Shown: positions 1-5,530, numbered from the stretch's first letter. The stretch: DNA of 6,898 nucleotides from Desulfobacterales bacterium (GCA_022361135.1 JAKSBM010000475.1:1-6898), one strand, 5' to 3'. Notes: generated by a model from the sequence alone, not told the origin. Numbers and translations are program-made.

Positions 1-280
1 CGACGTCATGGCGCCCATCGCCGGCATCCAGGTGGGCCGACTGGCGAAGCTTTTGGCAGAGAGGGAGATCGCGCTGGGCGTTTCGGATTCGGCCATGGCG
101 CTCCTTGCGGAGGAGGGGTTCGACCCGGCCATGGGTGCCCGCCCCCTGAAGCGGGTGATCCAGCGGGAGATCGAAAATCCTCTATCTTTGTCCCTGCTCA
201 AGGGGGAGTTTGGCCAGGGGGATGGGATTCGGTTCAGCCTGGATGGCGCTGGGAAGGGATTGGTGCTGTCCAAGGTGTAA
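1..280 (+). CDS. clpB: ClpB disaggregase, C-terminal fragment
   Basis: The last 92 residues of a gene that begins before the window; the frame is open from base 2 (base 1 ends a cut codon) to the TAA at 278-280. The sequence matches the D2 small (lid) domain of ClpB: IQVGRL near the start, then LAEEGFDPAMGARPLKRVIQ, which contains the GAR sensor-2 arginine of the second AAA+ ring and the PLKR-Q-E-ENP signature shared by ClpB/Hsp104. ClpB is a cytoplasmic ATP-driven hexamer that, with DnaK, pulls polypeptides out of aggregates after heat or oxidative damage. Only the lid domain is visible; the N domain, D1, middle coiled coil and D2 Walker motifs lie outside. ClpA or ClpC are alternatives, but the ENPLSLSLLKGEF tail fits ClpB better. 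The gene is followed at once by a terminator, so it ends its transcription unit. Confidence 0.9.
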   Translation, partial: DVMAPIAGIQVGRLAKLLAEREIALGVSDSAMALLAEEGFDPAMGARPLKRVIQREIENPLSLSLLKGEFGQGDGIRFSLDGAGKGLVLSKV

Positions 281-310
281 CGATCGGCAGGATGGATACG
301 GTGAAAATAC

Positions 311-341
311 AAAACGGCCCGGGAAGTTCCCGGGCCGTTTT
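311..341. terminator. bidirectional rho-independent terminator
   Basis: A perfect inverted repeat with 15-nt arms around a central g (in practice about 13 bp with a 5-nt loop). The arms are A4-CGGCCCGGG-AA and its complement, so each strand has a GC-rich stem flanked by A4 and T4. It lies 30 bp after the clpB stop and 45 bp after the stop of the convergent activator gene, and can terminate both. Confidence 0.88.
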
Positions 342-385
342 CATATTGTAAGGGCTGTTCTTGGTTGGAAGAGCCTTTTGTGGGT

Positions 386-1798
386 TTAGAATCGTTCGGC
401 AAAGGCCTGGACATCGGAGTTGTTGGCCAGGAAGCGATACAAGGTGGCCCGTCCCACTCCCAAAACCCGGGCGGCCTTGGATTTGTTGCCACCGGTTTTC
501 ACCAGGGCCTGTTGGACGGAATCTGCCGTGAGTTTTCCCCGCTGGGGGGTGACTGCAGCCAGGGGCGGTTCCAGGTCTGGAACAGCGGGCTGGGCAATGG
601 GGTCGAACTTCCGTTCCCCCCGGCTGATTTCCAGGGGCAGGTCCGAGGGCAGGATCTTATTCCCCCGGGAGCGGACCACGGAGAACTGGATCACATTTTT
701 CAACTCCCGGACATTGCCGGGCCAGGCATAATCCATGAGGAGGTCCAGGCTGTCCGCGGCCAGTTCCGGAACCGGATTGCCGCTTTCCTGCTCCGCTTCC
801 TTGAGGAAGTGGTTGGCCAGAAGGGGGATGTCCGAACGCCGTTCCCGCAGGGGGGGCAGGGTGATGGGGATGACATTGAGGCGGTAGTAAAGGTCTTCCC
901 TGAACCGGCCGGCCTTCACTTCATCCTTGAGATTCTTATTGGTGGCGGAGATGATGCGCACATCCACATTGACCTTTTTCTCAGAGCCAACCCGCTCAAA
1001 GGTGCCCTCCTGGAGGAAACGCAGGAGTTTGACCTGGGTTTTCAACGGCAGGTCGGCCACCTCGTCCAGGAAAAGGGTGCCCTTGTGGGCCAGTTCAAAT
1101 CGGCCTTTTCTGTCCTTCATGGCACCGGAAAAGGATCCTTTGACATGGCCGAAGAGTTCGCTTTCCACGATGCCCTCGGGAATGGCCCCGCAGTTGATGG
1201 GGACAAACGCCCCGTTGCCGTATGCGGAGATGTCGTGGATGGCGTTGGCCACCCGTTCCTTACCCGTTCCCGTATCCCCGGACACATGGACGGGGTAATT
1301 GTACAGGGCCACGTCCCGGATCTGACGGAAGATGTCCTGCATGATCTTGTCCCGGCCGATGATCCCGTTGAAATTGGACAGGCTTTCGGCCTTGAGGGAG
1401 AGATTGATGGTTTCGGTGAGGTCCCGGAAGGAGGCAATGACCCCTTGGAAGGTGTTATTATTGTCCATGATGGCGGAGACCGTCATCTCCAGGTGGAGTG
1501 GATTTCCGGCCTTGCAGGTGGTGGTGATGGGGTATTCCTTGGTCTGGGCATCCAGATTGGGGGGCTGGACACAGAAGGAGCATTTTCCCCCGCAAAATGG
1601 CCTGCCGAAGACGATGTGGCAGTCCTTGCCAATGACTTCTTCCTTGGTGTATCCGGTGATCTTTTCCGCCTCCCGGTTGAACACCGTTATGATGCGTTCC
1701 GGGGTATGGGCAATGACGCCCATTTTCAAATTATCCAGGACCAGATTCAGGTTGTCCCGGTCCAGAAGGGAATGGGTCAGTGTTTTCATGGAGGTCAT
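386..1798 (-). CDS. sigma-54 activator, PAS(Cys)-AAA+-Fis HTH
   Basis: A 470-residue bacterial enhancer-binding protein that would activate sigma-54 RNA polymerase by ATP hydrolysis. Residues about 15-130 form a PAS domain carrying Cys60, Cys69, Cys73, Cys76 and Cys95 (C-X8-C-X3-C-X2-C-X18-C), a plausible metal, Fe-S or thiol redox sensor. Residues about 143-375 are the AAA+ domain: Walker A GDTGTGKE (174-181), the sigma-54 contact loop as GSFSGA (221-226) instead of GAFTGA, Walker B TLFLDE (241-246), sensor I SATNKN, arginine-finger region FREDLYYRLNV, and sensor II WPGNVREL. A Pro-rich linker (about 395-420) leads to a Fis-type HTH (NKSKAARVLGVGRATLYRFL, 438-457). There is no receiver domain, so sensing is probably direct. 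The ATG at 1798 has only a weak ribosome site; an in-frame ATG three codons later is an alternative. The gene lies downstream of the rubrerythrin-ferredoxin operon but behind its terminator, so it is probably transcribed separately. Confidence 0.93.
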   Translation of the reverse strand: MTSMKTLTHSLLDRDNLNLVLDNLKMGVIAHTPERIITVFNREAEKITGYTKEEVIGKDCHIVFGRPFCGGKCSFCVQPPNLDAQTKEYPITTTCKAGNPLHLEMTVSAIMDNNNTFQGVIASFRDLTETINLSLKAESLSNFNGIIGRDKIMQDIFRQIRDVALYNYPVHVSGDTGTGKERVANAIHDISAYGNGAFVPINCGAIPEGIVESELFGHVKGSFSGAMKDRKGRFELAHKGTLFLDEVADLPLKTQVKLLRFLQEGTFERVGSEKKVNVDVRIISATNKNLKDEVKAGRFREDLYYRLNVIPITLPPLRERRSDIPLLANHFLKEAEQESGNPVPELAADSLDLLMDYAWPGNVRELKNVIQFSVVRSRGNKILPSDLPLEISRGERKFDPIAQPAVPDLEPPLAAVTPQRGKLTADSVQQALVKTGGNKSKAARVLGVGRATLYRFLANNSDVQAFAERF

Positions 1799-1842
1799 TC
1801 CAGGGTAACAGGGTTGTTTAAAATTGACTGTGACGCCTTAAA

Positions 1843-1860
1843 TGACACATTTGTGTATCA
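1843..1860. promoter_or_regulatory. dyad upstream of the activator gene
   Basis: An imperfect inverted repeat, TGACACA-N4-TGTATCA on the plus strand (6 of 7 positions pair), 45-62 bp before the activator start codon. On the minus strand a possible -35 hexamer TTGCAC abuts it, but no good -10 follows. Its position suits an operator, perhaps autoregulatory. The function is inferred from symmetry and place only. Confidence 0.35.
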
Positions 1861-1898
1861 GGTGCAATGATTTTTTGGAAAATAACGAAAATATAATG

Positions 1899-1952
1899 GA
1901 CTGCCGCCCTGGAAACCCGGGGATGGGGGGGAAATTTCCAGGTGCGGCAGTC
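1899..1952 (-). terminator. terminator of the rubrerythrin-ferredoxin operon
   Basis: A large hairpin of 17 pairs with one bulged base: GACTGCCGCC-TGGAAA at 1899-1915 pairs with 1935-1952, leaving a loop of about 19 nt. Read on the minus strand it starts 17 nt after the ferredoxin stop and is followed by an A/T-rich stretch (cattatatttt), a fair though interrupted U-tract. It separates the operon from the activator gene, though read-through cannot be excluded. Confidence 0.65.
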
Positions 1953-1968
1953 GGTGGGTGATACGGTC

Positions 1969-2160
1969 CTATTCGTCCTCCCAGGAGATGCAGTCCTTGG
2001 GGCAGTTCTTCATTGCCTCGTGGATGTCGTCGTCTCCGTAGTCCTCCAGGGGAAGGACTTCCACAAATCCCAGATCCGAAAGCTGGAAGCAGTGGGGCGC
2101 CAGGGCGACGCAGACCTCGCAGAGGATGCATTCGGCCATATCAATGACAGGCGTCTTCAT
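1969..2160 (-). CDS. ferredoxin, single [4Fe-4S], Desulfovibrio type
   Basis: A 63-residue acidic ferredoxin, a cytoplasmic one-electron carrier. Cys11-X2-Cys14-X2-Cys17 and the distant Cys53-Pro54 give the four ligands of one [4Fe-4S] cluster. There is no second CX2CX2C group. The tail CPKDCISWEDE closely resembles the end of Desulfovibrio africanus ferredoxin I as remembered. The residue four after Cys17, often Cys in this class, is Ala21; instead there are unpaired cysteines at 24 and 57. The start is supported by GAGGGG 7 nt before the ATG. The gene begins 15 bp after the reverse rubrerythrin stop, so the two are co-transcribed. In this context it may carry electrons to or from the rubrerythrin, which is inference. 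Confidence 0.92.
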   Translation of the reverse strand: MKTPVIDMAECILCEVCVALAPHCFQLSDLGFVEVLPLEDYGDDDIHEAMKNCPKDCISWEDE

Positions 2161-2175
2161 GACAACCCCTCACTT

Positions 2176-2718
2176 TTATTTGAAGAAGCGGTTCAGCAGA
2201 CCCTGGAAGGCCATGCCGTGACGGGCTTCATCCTTGCACATTTCATGGACGGTGTCGTGGATGGCGTCGTAGCCCAGTTCCTTGGCCTTGGTGGCAATGG
2301 CTTTTTTGCCGGCACAGGCACCGTTTTCCGCCAGGACGCGGGCTTCCAGGTTGGCCTTGGTGTCGGCGTCAACCACTTCGCCCAGGAGTTCGGCAAATTT
2401 GGCGGCATGTTCGGCTTCTTCCCAGGCAATGCGCTTGTATGCTTCGGCCACTTCGGGGTAGCCTTCACGGTCGGCCTGACGGCTCATGGCCAGATACATG
2501 CCGACCTCGGTACATTCGCCCATGAAGTTGTTTTTCAGACCTTCAACGATTTCGGGATCCACATCGGCGGCAACACCGATTACATGTTCATCGGCCCAAA
2601 CCAGATCACCTTCCTGAACCTTGAATTTTTCCGCAGCAACGCCACACTGGGGACAACGTTCCGGGGCTGCATTACCTTCGTGGCTATAACCGCATACTGT
2701 GCAAACATAAGTAGACAT
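2176..2718 (-). CDS. reverse rubrerythrin (N-terminal rubredoxin + diiron)
   Basis: A 180-residue protein with the rubredoxin-like Fe(Cys)4 domain at the front: Cys6-X2-Cys9 and Cys22-X2-Cys25. A ferritin-like four-helix diiron domain follows from about residue 55. Candidate diiron ligands are Glu68/Glu71 ([11 protein letters not shown]), the ExxH at Glu101-His104, Glu125 or Glu131, and Glu164-x-x-His167. Canonical rubrerythrins have the reverse order, so this is the 'reverse' class described in Clostridium as an H2O2 (and O2) reductase fed by NAD(P)H through rubredoxin-type carriers. The cytoplasmic role here would be peroxide detoxification in an anaerobe. AGGAG lies just before the ATG, inside the last codons of the preceding small gene, whose TAA ends 2 nt before this ATG; translational coupling is likely. 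A ferredoxin gene follows in the same operon. Confidence 0.93.
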   Translation of the reverse strand: MSTYVCTVCGYSHEGNAAPERCPQCGVAAEKFKVQEGDLVWADEHVIGVAADVDPEIVEGLKNNFMGECTEVGMYLAMSRQADREGYPEVAEAYKRIAWEEAEHAAKFAELLGEVVDADTKANLEARVLAENGACAGKKAIATKAKELGYDAIHDTVHEMCKDEARHGMAFQGLLNRFFK

Positions 2719-2720
2719 AA

Positions 2721-2951
2721 TTAGTTTTCTCCTTGATTAAGTGATTTATTCCACCAGCCTTTTTGAATATGCGCTTCCTTTTCCTTTTCAGCAAGTTCCA
2801 GAAGCCGGTAGCCGGAATCCAGGAGAATGCCGTAGAGAACGCCGCATCCGGGATCTTCCTGCTGCTCATACCCCCGTTGGGCCAGCGCAATCATCTGCCG
2901 GGCCAGTTCGATGGTCTCGGCAATGTTTTTATCGCATTTTTTATTCAGCAT
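2721..2951 (-). CDS. 76-aa conserved-looking protein of unknown function
   Basis: The function is not recognised. The gene encodes 76 residues, mostly alpha-helical by inspection: residues 8-31 ([20 protein letters not shown]), a central [19 protein letters not shown] (32-50) with Cys36, then a charged helix [16 protein letters not shown] (52-67). It has no signal peptide or CXXC pair. It is very probably real: it is tightly packed before reverse rubrerythrin (2-nt gap), its last codons supply that gene's ribosome site, and it has its own purine-rich ribosome site before the ATG. I recall similar GCGVLYG proteins near rubrerythrins in sulfate reducers, but cannot verify this. It is probably the first gene of the operon. 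A role as a partner or regulator of the peroxide reductase is guesswork. Confidence 0.8.
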   Translation of the reverse strand: MLNKKCDKNIAETIELARQMIALAQRGYEQQEDPGCGVLYGILLDSGYRLLELAEKEKEAHIQKGWWNKSLNQGEN

Positions 2952-3010
2952 TCCTATCTCTCTTTCTGTTTTCCTTGGCTTCGGGCCAGGTGTTGTTTTC
3001 TGCCTGGGAT

Positions 3011-3041
3011 ATTATTCAAGTGGCGTGCCACCTTGAATAAT
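3011..3041. repeat. inverted repeat before the rubrerythrin operon
   Basis: The arms ATTATTCAAG and CTTGAATAAT enclose a second complementary pair, TGGC-GT-GCCA, giving 14 pairs with one extra C. Neither strand has a T-tract right after the stem, so it is a poor terminator for the gene ending at 3055. It coincides with the sigma-54-like element at 3015-3030 and may be an operator. Confidence 0.6.
3015..3030 (-). promoter_or_regulatory. sigma-54-like -24/-12 element, rubrerythrin operon
   Basis: On the minus strand the site reads TGGCACG-CCAC-TTGAA. The -24 box is a perfect match to the sigma-54 consensus and the GG to G spacing is the required 10 nt, but the normally conserved -12 GC is GA. 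Transcription would begin near 3004, about 53 nt before the ATG of the 76-residue protein. I found no convincing sigma-70 promoter in the 103-bp gap. Confidence 0.45.
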
Positions 3042-3054
3042 AAATTTAAAAAAA

Positions 3055-3780
3055 TTATACGGTCTCCAGCTTTCGTGTGGTGCAGGCATGGGCCATATCC
3101 GAAATCCGGCTTTCCACAAAGTTCCAGCCCGTATAGATGTCCAGACTGGCCGTGTCCGTGGCAATGTCCGCGGGGATTTTTCGGCAGTCAAAGGCCTGGG
3201 CGTGGATGAGGGCCCGGCATGCATAGCCCCGTTTTATTGGATCCTTGGAGCGTAAATAAAGGTGGAGCATCCCTTCTGTGACCGGTTCCAGCTCCTGGGG
3301 AGCCGCCTTTAAATAGGTGCCCACACCCCAGATTACGCCCCGTTGGAGCAGGTCGTGTTCAATGTGGTTTTTTCCGGTGTCCAGGTAGGAGAAAAGGATG
3401 GATTTAAATTCCCGGGCCAGCTCCTGGCTTTGTCCCAGAATCTCCCCCATGGCCTCGGGGGAGCCCCAGCCAATGCCCCCGGACTCGTCGTTGAGGTTCC
3501 ACATGATCCGCCTCATCAATATCCGGGCCCGTTCCATTTTCCGGGCCGCCAGGCGCATGCCCAGTTGGCCCATGGCCGTAACGGCCCTGAATTTCAACAA
3601 TTCATCCCCCATGTAAAAATGGTGGAAGAGGTGGTTCACCAATTGTTCATCCGGGATTTCTTCCAACAGCTGAAGGGCATGGGTGCGTTGGGTCTCTTTT
3701 AATATGTGGGATACTTTCCGTCGTGTTTTTCGTCCGTAGGCTTTTTTCATCATCGTTATAATCCCTGTAATATGGTTCAT
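3055..3780 (-). CDS. DVU0298-like / HEAT-like repeat protein
   Basis: An all-helical soluble protein of 241 residues from the chosen start. The segment LLKFRAVTAMGQLG (about 61-74) looks like a HEAT/PBS-lyase-type repeat, as does RGYACRALIHAQAF (184-197). The segment NLNDESGGIGWGSPEAMGEIL (95-115) resembles the hallmark of a family I know as DVU0298-like from Desulfovibrio; this is from memory. The function is unknown; no enzyme motif, signal peptide or membrane segment is seen. The reading frame extends to an ATG at 3813, but that lies inside a promoter-like sequence and has no ribosome site. The ATG at 3780 (GAAGG 10 nt upstream) and the ATG pair at 3753/3750 (AGGGA 8 nt upstream) are better; the last would give 232 residues. 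It is divergent from the transglutaminase gene and 103 bp upstream of the rubrerythrin operon. Confidence 0.75.
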   Translation of the reverse strand: MNHITGIITMMKKAYGRKTRRKVSHILKETQRTHALQLLEEIPDEQLVNHLFHHFYMGDELLKFRAVTAMGQLGMRLAARKMERARILMRRIMWNLNDESGGIGWGSPEAMGEILGQSQELAREFKSILFSYLDTGKNHIEHDLLQRGVIWGVGTYLKAAPQELEPVTEGMLHLYLRSKDPIKRGYACRALIHAQAFDCRKIPADIATDTASLDIYTGWNFVESRISDMAHACTTRKLETV

Positions 3781-3803
3781 AAAATCGGGACCTTCGCCCT
3801 GAA

Positions 3804-3833
3804 AATATAGCATGATTCATGCCATGGGACCAA
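3804..3833 (-). promoter_or_regulatory. sigma-70-type promoter candidate
   Basis: On the minus strand TTGGTC (3833-3828) is followed after 18 nt by TATATT (3809-3804), a reasonable -35/-10 pair. A start near 3797 would exclude translation from the 3813 ATG. Direct repeats of GCCATGGG (3821-3828 and 3837-3844) flank a CCAATTGG palindrome that overlaps the -35 box. Confidence 0.45.
3809..3824 (-). promoter_or_regulatory. sigma-54-like -24/-12 element, DVU0298-like gene
   Basis: On the minus strand the site reads TGGCATG-AATC-ATGCT: one mismatch in the -24 box, one in the -12 box, and the exact GG-N10-GC spacing. It overlaps the sigma-70-type candidate, so only one may be real. The core is also the 13-bp palindrome GCATGA-T-TCATGC (3810-3822). 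Confidence 0.4.
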
Positions 3834-3883
3834 TTGGCCATGGGGTGTATTTTCCGTTTTAAAATCGGGGTGTTTCAAATGGG

Positions 3884-3915
3884 AAATCTGTCTCACGGGT
3901 GAATCAAATCTGTCT
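3884..3915. repeat. 10-bp direct repeat, 22-bp period
   Basis: AAATCTGTCT occurs at 3884-3893 and again at 3906-3915, an offset of 22 bp, about two helical turns. It lies in the divergent gap between the DVU0298-like and transglutaminase-like genes. The arrangement suits a regulator bound as tandem copies on one DNA face; no protein is assigned. Confidence 0.5.
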
Positions 3916-3997
3916 TGTGATACATGGCGGATACACATCTTACATGGGGTGAGACGCTTTCTTCTTGCATTCTGGATTCAAGGGGATAGACTGGGAC

Positions 3998-4060
3998 CCA
4001 TAACCATGATTCGGCCACACCATGGCTATGGTATGGCCGGATTCAACCTTTTTTCTTTTC
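3998..4060 (+). promoter_or_regulatory. leader with alternative hairpins
   Basis: Stem A pairs 4012-4023 with 4028-4039 (CGGCCACACCAT against ATGGTATGGCCG, one mismatch, loop GGCT). About 9 nt later comes a T-rich run (4049-4060). Stem B pairs 3998-4008 (CCATAACCATG) with 4021-4031 (CATGGCTATGG), 10 of 11 positions. A and B share bases and cannot coexist, as in attenuators. The T-run is further from stem A than in a typical terminator, so the regulatory reading is tentative. Confidence 0.3.
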
Positions 4061-4071
4061 GGGGGCAAATT

Positions 4072-4749
4072 ATGGAAGCGTATCTGAGAGCGACGGAATT
4101 CATGGAAGCGGACAGCCCTTTGATCCGGGAATATGTAGCAAAGGGGATTGCGGGGCATGAATCGGATTTGGACCGGGCCGTGGCCCTCTATTACAAGGTC
4201 AGGGACGACATCCGCTACAATCCCTATAGCCTGACCCTGGATCGCGAAAAGCTCAAGGCCACCCATACCCTGAAACAGGGGCAGGGGTTTTGTGTGACCA
4301 AGGCCCTGCTTTTGTCCGCCTGTCTCCGGTGTGCCGGAATCCCGGCTCGCCTGGGCTTTGCCGATGTGAGAAACCATTTGGCTTCGGGCCGTCTTCGGGA
4401 AATCATGGAGACCGACCTCTTTGTCTGGCACGGGTTCACCGAGGTTTTCCTGGAGGGGAAATGGGTCAAGGCCACACCCGCATTTAACCTGAGCATGTGC
4501 CGGGAGTTCGGGGTCCACCCCCTGGAATTCGACGGCAGAACCGATTCCATTTTCCATCCCTTTGATGTCCAGGGAAAGCAGCACATGGAATATGTGGGGG
4601 AGCACGGCAGTTTTTCCGAGTTGCCCTATGATGAGATGGCCCATGCCTACCAAACCACCTATGCCCATTGTTTCGAAGCCCTGGTCAACGATAAGACTCT
4701 GCCCACCCCCGAGGATTACACCCGGGAGATTCGGGCCGACCGGAATTGA
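4072..4749 (+). CDS. transglutaminase-like cysteine protease-fold protein
   Basis: A 225-residue soluble protein with the transglutaminase-like (papain-type) core. The nucleophile region is LKQGQGFCVTKALLLSA with Cys74, followed by AGIPARLGFADV, typical of this fold. The catalytic His is in FVWHGFTEVFLEGKWVKATPAFN (His120). The third catalytic position, usually the Asp of a DPT-like motif, is here ATPAFN, with Asn139 a possible substitute. A distinctive C-terminal part follows (GVHPLEFDGRTDS, HMEYVGEHGSFSELP). The substrate is unknown; members may be peptidases or amidases. The start was chosen at 4072 because GGGGGC lies 6 nt upstream and the family's YL-ATEF opening follows; the frame also runs back to a GTG at 3949 and ATGs at 4006 and 4033 without such support. 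The 3' end overlaps the convergent YkgJ gene by 34 bp. Confidence 0.87.
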   Translation: MEAYLRATEFMEADSPLIREYVAKGIAGHESDLDRAVALYYKVRDDIRYNPYSLTLDREKLKATHTLKQGQGFCVTKALLLSACLRCAGIPARLGFADVRNHLASGRLREIMETDLFVWHGFTEVFLEGKWVKATPAFNLSMCREFGVHPLEFDGRTDSIFHPFDVQGKQHMEYVGEHGSFSELPYDEMAHAYQTTYAHCFEALVNDKTLPTPEDYTREIRADRN

Positions 4750-5423
4750 TTTTCATCCATTTCTTTTAAGCTGTTCTTCCCGGCTGCCGGGTAAAAATCC
4801 CCCCGGCAGTCGGTCATGCAGGCGTGTTTCCGTGTGAGGGGGTATTGGCGGCAGATGTCCGGCTTCACGTCCTGGATGGCGCACCGGGCCATGTTTTGTT
4901 TTTTATCCCAGTCCAGCCAGGGGCATTGGTCGGAGATGGTCCCGGATGAGGGGTCCATCCAGATTCGATACTCGGTTTTTCCCTGGCGGGTCTGGGTGAC
5001 CATGACCCGTTCCAGGATATCGGTGCGTCCGGTCTCCTCCCAGAGCCGGAGGTCCTCCCGGGTGCAATCGGTTTCATAGAACAGGTTCCGGCAGCACTCC
5101 CCGCACATGGCACAGTGGAATTCATCCATCTGGTCCCGGATCCATATCCCGTCGGCGGTGACCCGGACCCGGGTTTCGAAGATCCGGGTGAAAATCTGTA
5201 TTTTTTGTGGAGGGGATAGATCCAGGGTTTCCAAAAGATGGAGGAGCAAAAAGGGGAGATTCTCCATGGGCTCTGTTTCCCCGGGGGCGATATTTTCTTT
5301 GCAACCCAGCAGGCGGGCCAGCTCCTGGAACAGGCGGGGCTGGGGCCCGTATTCCTGGAAATCCAGGGCCACGGCGTCCAGGGCTTCTCCATGGGTGAGA
5401 AAGGTCCAATTCGTCGTATCCAC
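4716..5423 (-). CDS. YkgJ-family cysteine cluster protein
   Basis: A 235-residue protein from a GTG start at 5423, which has a perfect AGGAGG 6 nt upstream; in-frame ATGs at 5453, 5495, 5525 and 5633 lack one. After a variable N-terminal region of about 100 residues comes the YkgJ/UPF0153 zinc- or iron-binding cluster: CAMCGECC (Cys104, 107, 110, 111), Cys120, then CPWLDW (Cys167), ARCAIQDVKPDICRQYP (Cys181, Cys191), and two further cysteines at 202 and 206. The biochemical role of this family is not established; it is often proposed to bind an Fe-S cluster or Zn. It is transcribed toward the transglutaminase-like gene with a 34-bp tail overlap and away from the solute-binding protein gene. 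Confidence 0.9.
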   Translation of the reverse strand: MDTTNWTFLTHGEALDAVALDFQEYGPQPRLFQELARLLGCKENIAPGETEPMENLPFLLLHLLETLDLSPPQKIQIFTRIFETRVRVTADGIWIRDQMDEFHCAMCGECCRNLFYETDCTREDLRLWEETGRTDILERVMVTQTRQGKTEYRIWMDPSSGTISDQCPWLDWDKKQNMARCAIQDVKPDICRQYPLTRKHACMTDCRGDFYPAAGKNSLKEMDENQFRSARISRV

Positions 5424-5477
5424 GTGATTCCTCCTTTGTGAAAGGCGGTTCATTGGGTGGGCTGAAACGATATTTAA

Positions 5478-5506
5478 GTCATACCCCAGTACCATTTTTC
5501 TGGCAA
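5478..5506 (-). promoter_or_regulatory. sigma-70 promoter of the YkgJ-type gene
   Basis: On the minus strand TTGCCA (5506-5501) is followed after exactly 17 nt by TATGAC (5483-5478). Transcription would start near 5471, about 48 nt before the GTG at 5423. This agrees with the ribosome-site evidence and rules out the ATGs at 5495, 5525 and 5633. Confidence 0.6.
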
Positions 5507-5510
5507 GGGC

Positions 5511-5524
5511 TGGATAAGTATCCA
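5511..5524. promoter_or_regulatory. operator candidate between divergent promoters
   Basis: A perfect dyad, TGGATA-AG-TATCCA. It lies 4 bp outside the -35 box of the minus-strand promoter and 6 bp outside the -35 box of the plus-strand promoter, so one bound protein could affect both. The binding protein is unknown. Confidence 0.45.
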
Positions 5525-5530
5525 TAATGT

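Noticed and set aside
365..1870. A 501-codon open frame on the plus strand opposite the sigma-54 activator gene.
   Set aside because: It is a mirror of the strongly recognised activator, with Gly/Asp/Val-rich low-similarity sequence, no recognisable domain and no ribosome site. GC-rich third positions commonly leave the antisense frame open.
1942..2724. A 260-codon plus-strand frame opposite the ferredoxin and reverse rubrerythrin genes.
   Set aside because: Both opposite-strand genes have clear family motifs and ribosome sites. This frame has none and runs across the operon terminator and intergenic gap.
3781..3813. N-terminal extension of the DVU0298-like protein from the ATG at 3813.
   Set aside because: The codons lie inside overlapping promoter-like sequences and the ATG has no ribosome site. 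Starts at 3780 or 3753 are better placed.
3949..4071. N-terminal extension of the transglutaminase-like protein from GTG 3949 or ATGs at 4006 and 4033.
   Set aside because: The extension does not resemble the family start and covers the hairpin leader, while 4072 has a good ribosome site.
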